Shown here piece after piece: positions 16,472 to 26,288 of a stretch of 64,000 bases of DNA; the stretch's first letter is position 1; each line of letters begins with the position of its first letter. The notes below the pieces were generated by a model. That model had not been told where the DNA came from and searched no databases. It saw only the letters and a program-made list of their open reading frames with translations. The stretch is taken from the NCBI RefSeq assembly GCF_017114825.1, contig NZ_JADEVO010000001.1, positions 1 to 64,000 on the forward strand, given 5' to 3'. The position numbers were made by a program, and so were the translations under genes. The stretch is from Pseudomonas gregormendelii (lineage in GTDB: Bacteria; Pseudomonadota; Gammaproteobacteria; Pseudomonadales; Pseudomonadaceae).

Positions 16472-18304
16472 TCAATCCCCCAACGCTTCCCCCTCGCGGC
16501 GCGGATCAGCACCGCCCGCCAATGTGACCTTGCCCTGCGCATCCTTGACCCGAACTATCGCCTGGGTGCCGCTGGTCATGTCGATCTCGTTCACGTTGTG
16601 CCCTTTGTCCTTCAACGTTTGAATCAGCTGTGTACTGAACTGCCCCCGTTCCAGTTCCGTCGGGCCGTTACGGCTGCCGAAGTTGGGCAGATTGATGGCG
16701 GCCTGCGGGTCGAGGTTCCAGTCGAGCAGGCCGATGGTCGACTTGGCGACGTACTCGATGATCTGCGAGCCGCCTGGGGAGCCGAGGGTGGCGAGGAACT
16801 CGCCGGTCTGTCGATCGAAGATCAGGGTGGGCGCCATGGAGGAGCGGGGGCGTTTGCCCGGCTCGACGCGGTTGGCGACTTTCCGGCCGTTTTCTTCCGG
16901 GATGAACGAGAAGTCGGTCATCTGGTTGTTGAGCAGGAAGCCTTGCACCATCAGGTGAGAGCCGAAGGCGGATTCCACGGTGGTGGTCATGGAGACCGCA
17001 CCACCCTGGTCATCGACGGCCACCACTTGCGAGGTCGAGATGCGCAGAGGTGAACGGTCCGGTGCATAGGCCACCTGGATGCCCGGAGGTGTCCCAGGTG
17101 TGGCCGTGCCCATGCTGCGTTCGCCGATCAGGGCGGCGCGGCTGGCCAGATACGTCGGGTCCACCAGGCCTTTTACCGGGACGGGCACGAAGTCGCTGTC
17201 GGCGACGTACTGGGCGCGGTCGGCATACGCAAGTCGCTCGGCTTCGGAGATCAGGTGCACAGCTGCAGGCGCAGGTTCGATGCCGGCGGCTCGGGTGCTT
17301 TTGACCGGTTTCAGTGGCGCCAGGGCATAACGCGGGTCACGAGTTTCGAGGGCCTGCAAGGTGCCGAGGATCTGCGCCACGGCGATTCCGCCCGATGACG
17401 GCGGCGGCATGCCGCAGACCTGCCAGCGCTTGTAATCGGTGCACAGTGGTGCGCGTTCCTTGGCGGTATAGCCGATCAGATCGTTCAGCAACAGGCTGCC
17501 GGGATTGGCATGCCCCTGAACCTTGTCCACGATTTCCTGGGCGATGGGACCTCTGTACAGCGCATCGGCACCTTCCCTGGCGATCCGTTTGAACGTGGCG
17601 GCCAGCGCCGGGTTTTTCAGGGGAGTGCCTGCGGCTTTCGGGCTGCCATCGGCGTTGCGGAAATACGCCATCATGTCCGGCGAGCGCGGCATGGACGAAT
17701 CCGACGCGATCAACTGATGCAGACGAGGTGAGATAGGAAAACCTTGCTCCGCGAGTCTGATCGCCGGTTCGAACAGCTGTGCCCAGGGCAGGCGCCCGTG
17801 TTTCCGGTGAGCCAGTTCCAGTGCCCGCAGCACGCCGGGTGTGCCCACCGAACGACCGCCAATCTGTGCCTGCGTGAACGGCATCGGTTGGCCGTCGGCT
17901 TGCAGGAATAGCTTCTCGGTGGCACCGGCGGGCGCGGTTTCACGACCGTCGTAGGTGCGCACTGTTTTGCCGTCCCAAAGTACGATCAAGGCGCCGCCGC
18001 CGATACCCGAGGATTGCGGCTCCACCAGCGTCAGCACCGCTTGCATCGCGATAGCGGCGTCAATTGCCGAACCGCCCTGGCGCAACATTGCTCGTCCGGC
18101 TTCGGCGGCGAGCGGATTGGCCGCTGCGGCCATATGCTTTGAGGCGTGCCGGGCCTGCAGGTCGGTGCGATAGCCCGAGGCCGCTTCCGGTGCGAGGGGT
18201 GATGTCGAAACGGGCGGAGCGTTGCACGCGGCAAGCGTTAGCGCACCGGCAATCAGCGAAAGGGCTGACAACCGATAGCGATTGCAGTTAAAGGCTGTGA
18301 ACAC
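16472..18304 (-). CDS. ggt: Gamma-glutamyltransferase (glutathione hydrolase)
   Basis: About 610 residues. A lipobox-like ALTLAAC lies near residue 26, so the protein may be a lipoprotein or exported. Ggt cleaves glutathione and other gamma-glutamyl compounds in the periplasm. It autocleaves before a catalytic threonine, here in SMTTTVESAFG (about 435-440). The GSPGG oxyanion-loop motif (TLGSPGGSQII) is also present. I place the start at the GTG at 18304: GGAG lies 8 bases before it, whereas the GTG at 18313 overlaps that ribosome site. It is monocistronic and divergent from the M14 peptidase gene. Confidence 0.92.
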   Translation of the reverse strand: MFTAFNCNRYRLSALSLIAGALTLAACNAPPVSTSPLAPEAASGYRTDLQARHASKHMAAAANPLAAEAGRAMLRQGGSAIDAAIAMQAVLTLVEPQSSGIGGGALIVLWDGKTVRTYDGRETAPAGATEKLFLQADGQPMPFTQAQIGGRSVGTPGVLRALELAHRKHGRLPWAQLFEPAIRLAEQGFPISPRLHQLIASDSSMPRSPDMMAYFRNADGSPKAAGTPLKNPALAATFKRIAREGADALYRGPIAQEIVDKVQGHANPGSLLLNDLIGYTAKERAPLCTDYKRWQVCGMPPPSSGGIAVAQILGTLQALETRDPRYALAPLKPVKSTRAAGIEPAPAAVHLISEAERLAYADRAQYVADSDFVPVPVKGLVDPTYLASRAALIGERSMGTATPGTPPGIQVAYAPDRSPLRISTSQVVAVDDQGGAVSMTTTVESAFGSHLMVQGFLLNNQMTDFSFIPEENGRKVANRVEPGKRPRSSMAPTLIFDRQTGEFLATLGSPGGSQIIEYVAKSTIGLLDWNLDPQAAINLPNFGSRNGPTELERGQFSTQLIQTLKDKGHNVNEIDMTSGTQAIVRVKDAQGKVTLAGGADPRREGEALGD

Positions 18305-18456
18305 GCGGGGCACTCCGTCCGTGGGAAAGGTCCGGGGACTTTATCGGCCTACAGCCAGTGACGCAAACCATAGGCGGTTTTAGTCCTTCATCCATTGACG
18401 GATTTTCTGTAGGGTCAAGGGCAGCAGACACGTCAGAAGATCAACAAGAGGCAGAC

Positions 18457-19566
18457 ATGTACACCGACTTCCCCACACAGCCAAGCTATGGCGCGCAGCG
18501 TCAACAGTTTCTGGCCGCAGCGAATGCCGCCGGCGCGACTGTGACCGAATATCCGCATCCCCTCAACGGCCCGTTCGGTGAACGGCTGAGTACCGATGTG
18601 GCGGTGCTCGGTGATCCGGGCGCCAAGCGCTTGCTGATCGCGCTAAGTGGCACTCACGGGGTTGAAGGCTTCTATGGCTCGGGCTGCCAGATCAAGTGGG
18701 TGCAGGAGTTGGGCAAGCGCGTGTTGCCCACCGATGTCGCGGTGGTGTTTGTCCATCTGATCAATCCCTGGGGCACAGCGTGGCTGCGCCGGGTCAACGA
18801 AGACAACATCGACCTTAACCGCAATCACCTGGATTTTGACGATTCGCTCCCGGACAACCAGGCCTATGCAGCGCTGCATGAAATCTATGCCTGTACCCAG
18901 CTGGCGGGCCCCGAGCGTGATCGCGCCGATGCGCTGCTTGACGAGCAGATCCACAAGCACGGCTGGCCGGCGGTGATGTCGATTGTCGAGGGCGGCCAAC
19001 ACAGTCATCCTGACGGCCTGTTTTTTGGCGGACGGGCACCGAGCTGGTCGAATCGTACGCTGCAGCAGATCCTCCAGGAGCACGTCGCCCACGCTGATGT
19101 CGCCATGTGCTTCGACTTGCACACCGGCGCGGGGGAGTACGGCCATCCAATGTTGCTGACCATCACCGAGTCCGCTTATCCAGCGTTGGCGGATGCGCAG
19201 GCAATCTACGGGCCGTGGCTCTACACGCTGCTGACCGGCGCCGACACCTTGAGCGAAACCGGCGTCGCCGCGACGGCCACCGGCTACACCTCACAGGCGC
19301 TGATCGACGCGCTGCCGCAAGTGCGATTGATGCCTTTTGTGATCGAGTGTGGGACTTATCCGGGGCCCGAAGTACATCGTCATTTGCGCGACGACCATTG
19401 GCTTCATCTGCACGGCAATCCAAGTGATGCGGTAGGGCGTGGAATCAAGCAGAACCTGCTGGAACAATTCTATCCCGCGGACGGCGACTGGCAGGCGATG
19501 GTCTGGCTGCGGACGTGGCAGATCTGGGAGCGGGGGGTGTCTGCGTTGGCGTCGATGCGGTGGTGA
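18457..19566 (+). CDS. M14-family metallopeptidase, DUF2817 type
   Basis: About 369 residues of the DUF2817 branch of M14 carboxypeptidase-like proteins. Zinc-site features are visible: GTHGVEGFYGSG (about 63-74), the NEDNIDLNRNH segment typical of M14 proteins, and FDLHTGAGEYGHP later. No signal peptide is seen, so it is probably cytoplasmic. The ATG at 18457 has AAGAGG 5 bases upstream; the in-frame start at 18358 adds 33 low-quality residues. Substrate unknown. Confidence 0.85.
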   Translation: MYTDFPTQPSYGAQRQQFLAAANAAGATVTEYPHPLNGPFGERLSTDVAVLGDPGAKRLLIALSGTHGVEGFYGSGCQIKWVQELGKRVLPTDVAVVFVHLINPWGTAWLRRVNEDNIDLNRNHLDFDDSLPDNQAYAALHEIYACTQLAGPERDRADALLDEQIHKHGWPAVMSIVEGGQHSHPDGLFFGGRAPSWSNRTLQQILQEHVAHADVAMCFDLHTGAGEYGHPMLLTITESAYPALADAQAIYGPWLYTLLTGADTLSETGVAATATGYTSQALIDALPQVRLMPFVIECGTYPGPEVHRHLRDDHWLHLHGNPSDAVGRGIKQNLLEQFYPADGDWQAMVWLRTWQIWERGVSALASMRW

Positions 19567-19683
19567 TCCTGCTGGCGATAGCGGCCGCAAAATCGATCCA
19601 GGACTAGAGTATCTCCTTGCCGACAAGCCGCGCTCCTGCAGGATTTGTGTCAGCAGAGAAGCCTGCGTACTTTTCTCGAGGCA

Positions 19684-19718
19684 TAAAAAAACGGCCTACC
19701 TTTCGGTAAGCCGTTTTT
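19684..19718 (-). terminator. Terminator of the tRNA-Met gene
   Basis: On the minus strand, AAAACGGCTTACC GAAA GGTAGGCCGTTTTTTT gives a GNRA-capped stem and a T-run just downstream of the tRNA. Confidence 0.88.
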
Positions 19719-19724
19719 AGTACT

Positions 19725-19801
19725 TGGTGGCTACACAGGGACTTGAACCCCGGACCCCAGCATTATGAATGCTATGCTCTAACCAACTGAGCTATGTAGC
19801 C
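19725..19801 (-). tRNA. tRNA-Met (CAT anticodon), elongator type
   Basis: On the minus strand the sequence begins GGCTACATAGCTCAGTTGG, has CAT in the anticodon loop (GCATTCATAATGC), a GGTTCAAGTCC T-arm and an encoded CCA. The 77-base length and the G-C end of the acceptor stem fit elongator tRNA-Met, not the initiator. Confidence 0.95.
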
Positions 19802-19917
19802 AAGTGGCGCGCATTATTCACCGGTAACGGGGATGCGTCAAGCGTAAATTTAAAATATTTCTCTACGCTTTCAACCGCTTATCCACATGGTGCTATAAAA
19901 CGCGGCGGTGGAGGCTG

Positions 19918-21975
19918 TCAGCCGAGCTGAAACCTCCCGGTATTGGCGCTCAATGCCTTGCTGCCTTGGCTCAAGGTGTCCGCCGCAAGGTTTACGGCGC
20001 GGGCCCCTTCCAGCAGCCGCACTGCCGCCTGATCAACCTGCTGGATGTTGCCGCTGACCTCATCGGCGGTGCTGGCCTGTTCCTCTACCGCTGTCGCAAT
20101 GTGCGCCAGGGTGTCGGTGACGCCTTGCACTGCGCTGGCAATTTCCCCGAGTCGTTGGCCCAGCCCGGTGACCGACTGCGCATCGTTCTGTGCCTGGCTG
20201 CAGGCCGCTTCCATCAGGCTCACCGCTTCATCCACCGTTTGCCGCAGGCTATCAACGGTCTGGGCTATCTGCGCGGTAGAGGACTGCGTGCGTTTCGACA
20301 AGCTGCGCACTTCGTCAGCCACCACGGCGAAGCCGCGGCCCTGATCGCCCGCGCGGGCGGCCTCGATGGCGGCGTTAAGGGCCAGGAGGTTGGTCTGCTC
20401 GGCCACTCCGCGAATGGTGTCCACTACCAGCTGAATCTGCTGCCCCTGTTCGCTCACCCGGCCGAGTGCCGCCGCGGTCTCGTTCAAACGCTGGTTAAGC
20501 TGCTGGATACTTGCCGTGGTGCGCTGGCTGTCGCGACTGCTGTCGGCAGCAATGCGCCGCGTGTGCTGGGCGCTGCCCGAGGCCTGTTCGCAGCTCTGGG
20601 CCACGCCTTGGGACGTGGCGGCCAGTTGGGTGGCCGCCGCGGCGATCTGGCTGATCTGCAGTTGTTGTGCCTCGACTTCGCCCAATGCGCCGCTGGAATG
20701 CTGGTTGAGCGCGCGCACGGCGTTGCTCAATTGCAGGGTCTCGTGATCCACCCCCAGCATGCTGTTGCGCAACTGCACCACCGCGACGTTTAGCGCGGTG
20801 CTGATAGCCGCCAGCTCGTCGCGACCCTGTACCGGCACCTGCAGGCTGAGGTTGCCATCGCGCAGCGCTTCGGCCAGCACTGTAATACCGCTGGCGCTGC
20901 GCCGGATGGACGTTTGCAGGCAGGTGAACAGATACAGCGCCGCCAGCAGCAGGCAGCCGAAAATCGTCGCCACACCGATGACCTGGCGCATCGCCGAGCC
21001 ATGGTAGTTATCCAGGCGCTGATCCAGCGAGCCCAGGGACTGTTGGCGCAGGGAGGCGAGGTCGACCAGCAAGGCGTCCAGACCACGCTCAAAGTCTTCG
21101 TGCTTGAGCTTGATGCTACCGCCGAATACGCCGTCATCGAGAACTTTCAGCTCGGCATCCAGGTGCTTGAGGCTGTCCTGGTAGCGCCCTGACCAGGTTT
21201 GCAAGTCGCTGGGCAGGCGCGATTCCAGCAAGCCTGCGGTTTTCACAAGCTGCTCCCGGGCGTCGCCGATACGACTGCGCAGGTCTCGTAGCTGCAAGCG
21301 GCTTTGCAAGGTGAATTGCCCAGACACCACTGAGGCCTGACCGATGCTCGCCAGGCGTCCGACCCGTTCGATCAGGTCCGGCACGTGCTGAGTGGAGATC
21401 TGCGTCAGCAAATAGGTTTCCAGCCATGGCGCGAGGGTCAGCCGGTTGTCCATGGCAATTTGCTCGCGCAGGGCTTGCAGGGCGCTCAAGGCACCGGTGA
21501 AGCGATCGTAACCGTCGGGCCACCAACCGATGCTGCCGAGGCTTTTTGAATCCAGGCCTTCAAGGGCGGCCTGCAGGGCCTGGTAGCGCGCCAGTGTTTC
21601 ATCCCGGGCACCTTCGGCAGCGAGGGTATTACCCAGCTCCACAGCCGCTTGGGCGATGGCTGGCTGGGCCTCGTCAAACGCAGCCATGGCGGCGAGCGTG
21701 GCGGGCGTGGGTTGACGATTGGTTTCCGTGGCTCGCCAGCGCGCGGCGCGATCCCGTTGGGCTGCGAGCAGATTGTCGAGCGCATCCAGTGACAGCAGTT
21801 GCCGAACCCCGGCACGCTCTTCGGAGATCAGATTCAGTTTGCTGCGGTAATCCTGCCCGATCATCCACAGGCTGCCCGCCAGCGGCAGAATGAACAGCAA
21901 AAACAACAGTTGAAACTTGCGTGCGAAGCCAAAGCGCCCCAGCAAGCCAATGCCCGGTGATAAAAAAGCCTGCAT
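19918..21975 (-). CDS. Methyl-accepting chemotaxis protein
   Basis: A 685-residue chemoreceptor. It has a first membrane segment at about 19-40, a long helical periplasmic domain (about 41-326), a second membrane segment at about 327-350, a HAMP domain, and the cytoplasmic signalling domain with the hairpin tip EQTNLLALNAAIEAARAG (about 518-545). The periplasmic part is all-helical, about 285 residues, and of a class I cannot name (possibly HBM- or NIT-like), so the ligand is unknown. It lacks a CheR-tethering pentapeptide; the protein ends GRFQLG. No che genes are adjacent. Confidence 0.92.
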   Translation of the reverse strand: MQAFLSPGIGLLGRFGFARKFQLLFLLFILPLAGSLWMIGQDYRSKLNLISEERAGVRQLLSLDALDNLLAAQRDRAARWRATETNRQPTPATLAAMAAFDEAQPAIAQAAVELGNTLAAEGARDETLARYQALQAALEGLDSKSLGSIGWWPDGYDRFTGALSALQALREQIAMDNRLTLAPWLETYLLTQISTQHVPDLIERVGRLASIGQASVVSGQFTLQSRLQLRDLRSRIGDAREQLVKTAGLLESRLPSDLQTWSGRYQDSLKHLDAELKVLDDGVFGGSIKLKHEDFERGLDALLVDLASLRQQSLGSLDQRLDNYHGSAMRQVIGVATIFGCLLLAALYLFTCLQTSIRRSASGITVLAEALRDGNLSLQVPVQGRDELAAISTALNVAVVQLRNSMLGVDHETLQLSNAVRALNQHSSGALGEVEAQQLQISQIAAAATQLAATSQGVAQSCEQASGSAQHTRRIAADSSRDSQRTTASIQQLNQRLNETAAALGRVSEQGQQIQLVVDTIRGVAEQTNLLALNAAIEAARAGDQGRGFAVVADEVRSLSKRTQSSTAQIAQTVDSLRQTVDEAVSLMEAACSQAQNDAQSVTGLGQRLGEIASAVQGVTDTLAHIATAVEEQASTADEVSGNIQQVDQAAVRLLEGARAVNLAADTLSQGSKALSANTGRFQLG

Positions 21976-22307
21976 GCCCCGTGACTCCCCTGGGCACCAC
22001 GCACCATTGGCGTGCGCCGAGGCCGTGTTGGCCGCGACTGGTGCCCGTTTAAAGGCCTCGAAAGTTCACCCTCGTCCGCTCTGTAGGCCGACTGCGTAGC
22101 GAAACTTCCCATTCTCGGTCCCCTTTGTAAGGGGCCGCGTCTAAAGGAAGTGGTAACGCAAGATTCAGACCATGGCGATGCGCTATTACCCGCATGGAAA
22201 GCATTCGTAAATGTCGTTAGCAGGCTAAGGGGATGGCGCTGATGCACTGAAAAATGGCACATTGACGCTCCTGCCCATTTGCACCCACCCGTTGTGCGGA
22301 AATTCTC
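21976..22307. other. Intergenic region between divergent chemoreceptor and fsr genes
   Basis: These 332 bases must hold both promoters. A near-perfect inverted repeat GCACCA...TGGTGC spans 21996-22046, and GCGTGCGC-rich short palindromes lie within it. I see no clear sigma28 (TAAA-N15-GCCGATAA) site for the chemoreceptor and no coding frame with a ribosome site. Confidence 0.4.
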
Positions 22308-23525
22308 ATGGCTATCAGCAATGCCCAGACCGGCGCCGCGCCGGCATCAGCGACTTCACAAAGCAGCCCTTTGGTCATGCGCATCATCGGCGCCGTGGCG
22401 CTGGCCCATTTGATCAACGACCTGATCCAGTCGGTCTTGCCGTCGATCTATCCGATGCTCAAGGCCAATTACGGCCTGACGTTTACCCAGGTCGGCCTGA
22501 TTACCCTGACTTTTCAACTGACCGCTTCGCTGTTGCAGCCATGGGTCGGCTATCACACAGATCGTCATCCCAAGCCGTGGCTGCTGCCGGCCGGGAGCGT
22601 ATGCACCTTGATCGGCATACTGATGATGTCGGTGGTCGGCAGCTTTCCAATGATCCTGCTGGCGGCGGCGCTGATCGGTATCGGCTCTTCGACCTTTCAC
22701 CCGGAGGCTTCCCGGGTAGCGCGACTGGCCTCGGGCGGGCGGTTCGGGTTGGCGCAGTCTACTTTCCAGGTTGGCGGCAATGCGGGCTCGGCGTTCGGCC
22801 CATTGCTGGCGGCAGCCATTATCATTCCGTTCGGCCAGGGGCATGTGGCATGGTTCGGCCTGTTCGCGGTGTTTGCGCTGTTTGTGCTGCACCGCATCAG
22901 CCGCTGGTACGCCAATCACCTGAACCTGTTCAAGCTCAAACAAGGGCAGGCGGCAACCCACGGTCTGTCGAAGGGGAGGGTGACCGGCGCACTGGTTGTG
23001 CTGGGGCTGCTGGTGTTCTCCAAGTACTTCTACATGTCCAGCCTCACCAGTTACTACACCTTCTACCTGATCGAGAAATTCGACCTCTCGGTGGCCAGTT
23101 CGCAACTGCATCTGTTTCTGTTCCTGGGGGCGGTGGCAGCCGGTACGTTCTTCGGTGGCCCGATCGGCGACAAGATTGGGCGCAAGGCCGTCATCTGGTT
23201 TTCGATCCTTGGTGTTGCGCCTTTCACCCTGCTTTTGCCTCACGTTGACCTGTTCTGGACCAGCGTCTTGAGCGTGGTGATCGGTTTCATCCTGGCGTCG
23301 GCATTCTCGGCCATCGTGGTGTACGCCCAGGAGCTGGTCCCGGGCAATGTCGGGATGATCGCCGGGATATTCTTTGGCTTGATGTTTGGTTTTGGCGGGA
23401 TTGGCGCGGCGCTGCTGGGCTATCTGGCGGATGCCCGCGGGATTGAGTTCGTGTATTTCCTGTGCTCGTTCCTGCCATTGCTGGGGGTGTTGGCGATCTT
23501 CCTGCCGAGAACCAGAAAGGCCTGA
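22308..23525 (+). CDS. fsr: MFS efflux pump, fosmidomycin resistance (Fsr) family
   Basis: A 405-residue, 12-helix MFS protein. The N-terminal part, AHLINDLIQSVLPSIYPMLK, and GIGSSTFHPEASRVAR (about 124-139) are characteristic of Fsr. In E. coli, Fsr exports fosmidomycin, an inhibitor of the MEP isoprenoid pathway; the natural substrate is uncertain. The start ATG has GGA 9 bases upstream. A REP pair and the ychF terminator follow immediately. Confidence 0.88.
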   Translation: MAISNAQTGAAPASATSQSSPLVMRIIGAVALAHLINDLIQSVLPSIYPMLKANYGLTFTQVGLITLTFQLTASLLQPWVGYHTDRHPKPWLLPAGSVCTLIGILMMSVVGSFPMILLAAALIGIGSSTFHPEASRVARLASGGRFGLAQSTFQVGGNAGSAFGPLLAAAIIIPFGQGHVAWFGLFAVFALFVLHRISRWYANHLNLFKLKQGQAATHGLSKGRVTGALVVLGLLVFSKYFYMSSLTSYYTFYLIEKFDLSVASSQLHLFLFLGAVAAGTFFGGPIGDKIGRKAVIWFSILGVAPFTLLLPHVDLFWTSVLSVVIGFILASAFSAIVVYAQELVPGNVGMIAGIFFGLMFGFGGIGAALLGYLADARGIEFVYFLCSFLPLLGVLAIFLPRTRKA

Positions 23526-23610
23526 AGATCAAAAGATCGCAGCCTTCGGCAGCTCCTACTGATGTGAGGTGTACACCCTCTAGGAGCTGCCGGAGGCTGC
23601 GATCTTCGAA
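23524..23610. repeat. Inverted pair of REP elements (family 1)
   Basis: GATCGCAGCCTTCGGCAGCTCCTA and an inverted copy (TAGGAGCTGCCGGAGGCTGC) surround a 20-base spacer between the converging fsr and ychF genes. The first arm starts at the fsr stop codon. Confidence 0.9.
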
Positions 23611-23624
23611 TAATCTGACAGGTA

Positions 23625-23655
23625 CAAAAAAGCCGCGTATTGAACGCGGCTTCTT
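23625..23655 (-). terminator. Terminator of the pth-ychF transcript
   Basis: On the minus strand, AAGCCGCGT / ACGCGGCTTTTTT is a 9-bp stem with a 5-base loop followed by a T-run, 15 bases after the ychF stop. Confidence 0.9.
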
Positions 23656-23670
23656 CTTGAGCGGGGAGTC

Positions 23671-24771
23671 TTACACGTTGAAACGGAAGTGCATCACGTC
23701 GCCGTCTTTAACAATGTAGTCCTTGCCTTCCAGGCGCCATTTGCCGGCTTCCTTGGCACCGGCTTCGCCCTTGTACTGGATGAAGTCGTCATAGGCGATG
23801 ACTTCGGCGCGGATGAAGCCTTTTTCGAAGTCGGTGTGGATCACGCCAGCGGCTTGTGGTGCGGTCGCACCGACGCGTACGGTCCAGGCGCGGACTTCTT
23901 CAACGCCGGCGGTGAAGTAGGTCTGCAGGTGCAGCATTTCGTATCCGGCGCGAATCACGCGGTTCAGGCCAGGCTCTTCCAGGCCCAGGGCCTCAAGGAA
24001 CATGTCCTTCTCTTCGCCGTCTTCAAGCTCGGCGATTTCGGCTTCGATCTTGTTGCAGACCGGAACCACCATGGCGCCTTCTTCTTCGGCGATGGCCTTG
24101 ACGATGTCCAGCAGCGGGTTGTTCTCGAAACCGTCTTCAGCGACGTTGGCGATGTACATGATCGGCTTGGTGGTCAGCAGGTGGAAGCCACGAATCACCG
24201 CCTTGTCGTCGGCACCCATGCTCTTCATCAGGGTCCGTGCAGGCTTGCCCAGGGTGAAGTGAGCGATCAGTTGCTCAAGCAATGCCTTTTGAACCACGGC
24301 GTCCTTGTCGCCGCCCTTGGCGTTGCGCGCGACTTTCTGCAGTTGCTTCTCGCAGCTGTCGAGGTCGGCGAAGATCAGTTCCAGGTCGATGATCTCGATG
24401 TCGCGTTTCGGGTCGACGCTGTTGGAAACGTGAATCACGTTCTCGTCTTCGAAGCAGCGGACCACGTGGGCGATCGCATCGGTTTCACGGATGTTGGCCA
24501 GGAACTTGTTGCCCAGGCCTTCACCTTTCGACGCGCCGGCCACCAGGCCTGCGATGTCGACGAACTCCATGGTGGTCGGCAGGATACGCTTCGGATTAAC
24601 GATGGCAGCCAAAGCTTCCAGGCGCGCATCCGGCATCGGCACGATCCCGGTGTTCGGTTCGATGGTGCAGAAGGGGAAGTTCTCGGCCGCGATCCCGGAT
24701 TTGGTCAGGGCGTTGAACAGGGTGGACTTGCCGACGTTAGGCAGGCCGACGATGCCGCAATTGAATCCCAT
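23671..24771 (-). CDS. ychF: YchF/Ola1-type P-loop ATPase
   Basis: A 366-residue TRAFAC-class protein. The G1 motif GLPNVGKST is at residues 8-16, DIAGLV (G3) at about 71-76, and a C-terminal TGS-like domain contains [16 protein letters not shown]. YchF prefers ATP over GTP, binds ribosomes and affects oxidative-stress responses. It lies 22 bases after pth, a very conserved gene pair, so the two are cotranscribed. Confidence 0.96.
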   Translation of the reverse strand: MGFNCGIVGLPNVGKSTLFNALTKSGIAAENFPFCTIEPNTGIVPMPDARLEALAAIVNPKRILPTTMEFVDIAGLVAGASKGEGLGNKFLANIRETDAIAHVVRCFEDENVIHVSNSVDPKRDIEIIDLELIFADLDSCEKQLQKVARNAKGGDKDAVVQKALLEQLIAHFTLGKPARTLMKSMGADDKAVIRGFHLLTTKPIMYIANVAEDGFENNPLLDIVKAIAEEEGAMVVPVCNKIEAEIAELEDGEEKDMFLEALGLEEPGLNRVIRAGYEMLHLQTYFTAGVEEVRAWTVRVGATAPQAAGVIHTDFEKGFIRAEVIAYDDFIQYKGEAGAKEAGKWRLEGKDYIVKDGDVMHFRFNV

Positions 24772-24793
24772 GGTGTTTCCCCTCGGGTAAAAG

Positions 24794-25378
24794 TCAGGCC
24801 TTCTGGCTGTGCAGGTTTTTCATCGCGCGGTTCCATTCACCGGCGAGGATATCCGGCAGCACGCCGAGGGCAAAGTCGATGCTGGCATCGAGTTTTTCCT
24901 GTTCGGCGCGTGGCGCACGACCCAGGACGAAGTTTGAAACCATACTGGCTACGCCCGGGTGGCCAATGCCAAGCCGCAAGCGGTAGAAGGTATTCTGATT
25001 GCCCAGTTGCGCAATGATGTCGCGCAACCCGTTGTGACCGCCATGGCCGCCGCCCTGCTTGAGCTTGGCAACGCCCGGAGGCAGGTCGAGTTCGTCATGC
25101 GCCACCAGGATTTCTTCGGGCTTGATGCGGAAGAATCCTGCGAGTGCCGCCACGGCCTGGCCGCTGCGGTTCATGTAGGTGGTGGGGATCAGCAGACGAA
25201 CATCCTGACCCTGATGCGAATAGCGCCCGGTCAGGCCGAAATATTTGCGGTCCGCCACAAGGTTCACGCCTTGTGCGTTCGCGATGCGCTCAACAAAAAG
25301 GGCCCCTGCGTTATGCCGGGTCTGTTCGTATTCAGCGCCTGGATTTCCCAGGCCAACGATCAGTTTTATGGCAGTCAC
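24794..25378 (-). CDS. pth: Peptidyl-tRNA hydrolase
   Basis: A 194-residue Pth that frees tRNA from stalled peptidyl-tRNA. The family motif [18 protein letters not shown] (about 6-23) includes the catalytic histidine (H22); other conserved parts are [10 protein letters not shown] and HDELDLPPG. The start is a GTG at 25378, with AAGGAAGGG about 10 bases upstream. It precedes ychF in the same direction and follows rplY by 160 bases. Confidence 0.96.
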   Translation of the reverse strand: MTAIKLIVGLGNPGAEYEQTRHNAGALFVERIANAQGVNLVADRKYFGLTGRYSHQGQDVRLLIPTTYMNRSGQAVAALAGFFRIKPEEILVAHDELDLPPGVAKLKQGGGHGGHNGLRDIIAQLGNQNTFYRLRLGIGHPGVASMVSNFVLGRAPRAEQEKLDASIDFALGVLPDILAGEWNRAMKNLHSQKA

Positions 25379-25538
25379 GATAGGGGCCCTTCCTTGGAGT
25401 GGTGGTTAACATCGCCGAGTGCGGCGAAAGTGGACGACAAGTGCTCATTTACCATTATGTAAACTCCGCGTTCTCGCCCGCTTTCTCGCTACGTACTAGT
25501 CCGCGATGTTACCGGTCACTCCGGCGAACAGAGTGAAA

Positions 25539-26147
25539 TTACTCTGCAGCGCCTTCTTCAGCAGCGTCTTCTTCTGGAGCAACACGTGGAGCGTGAACGT
25601 TGGCAACAGCCTTGTCGTCACCGTGTGCCAGAGCAACAAACTCAACGCCTTTAGGGGCTTTGAGGTCGGACATGTGAATGATGTCGCCGATTTCAGCGTT
25701 CGACAGGTCGACTTCGATGAACTCAGGCAGGTCCTTCGGCAGGCAGGTCACTTCGATTTCGGAAGTAACGTGCGAAACTTCGCCGCCTTTCTTGATCGGA
25801 GCTTCTTCGCCAACGAAGTGTACAGGCACGACAGCGGTCAGTTTCTGGCCAGCTACAACGCGTACGAAGTCAGCGTGCATCACGTGGCCTTTGGCCGGGT
25901 GACGCTGCAGAGCCTTGATGATCACGTTTTGCTTGGTGCCGCCAACGTTCAGTTCGATGATGTGGCTGTAAGCCGCATCGTTTTCGAGCAGTTTGGCAAC
26001 TTCTTTAGCCAGCATGCTGATGGATTCAGGGGCTTTTTCGCCACCGTAAACTACAGCAGGTACCAGGCTTGCGAGACGACGCAGGCGGCGGCTCGCACCT
26101 TTCCCCAGGTCGGAACGCACTTCAGCATTCAGGGTAAATTCGTTCAT
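25539..26147 (-). CDS. rplY: Ribosomal protein bL25, long (CTC) form
   Basis: A 202-residue protein with the L25 5S-rRNA-binding domain at the N-terminus (residues 1-95) and a TL5/CTC-type C-terminal beta domain, ending in an acidic Ala/Glu tail. The ATG at 26147 (MNEFTLNAE) has TTTTGGAG 7-10 bases upstream; the in-frame start at 26171 adds eight atypical residues. It follows prs and precedes pth, as usual in gammaproteobacteria. Confidence 0.95.
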   Translation of the reverse strand: MNEFTLNAEVRSDLGKGASRRLRRLASLVPAVVYGGEKAPESISMLAKEVAKLLENDAAYSHIIELNVGGTKQNVIIKALQRHPAKGHVMHADFVRVVAGQKLTAVVPVHFVGEEAPIKKGGEVSHVTSEIEVTCLPKDLPEFIEVDLSNAEIGDIIHMSDLKAPKGVEFVALAHGDDKAVANVHAPRVAPEEDAAEEGAAE

Positions 26148-26209
26148 GTTGTATCTCCAAAATAACCACATTCGCCCTAGCGTTTGCGACCAGCGCTAAA
26201 GGCGATATG

Positions 26210-26254
26210 GGCAAAAAAGCCCCGCCCCGACAGGAATGCCGGGGCGGGGCGCTT
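26210..26254 (-). terminator. GC-rich terminator of prs
   Basis: GCCCCGCCCCG / CGGGGCGGGGC forms an 11-bp stem. On the minus strand it is followed by CTTTTTTGC. It lies 35 bases after the prs stop and before rplY, so some rplY transcription may need its own promoter. Confidence 0.85.
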
Positions 26255-26288
26255 TTCGTCAACGAGATGTTCCAGAAGGGCAGGGCCC

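Noticed and set aside
21976..22307. Possible sigma28 promoter for the chemoreceptor
   Set aside because: A partial AAGTTT-N11 match exists but the GCCGATAA half is not recognisable.
23689..25017. 442-codon frame opposite ychF and pth
   Set aside because: Antisense to two strongly conserved genes; no domain visible.
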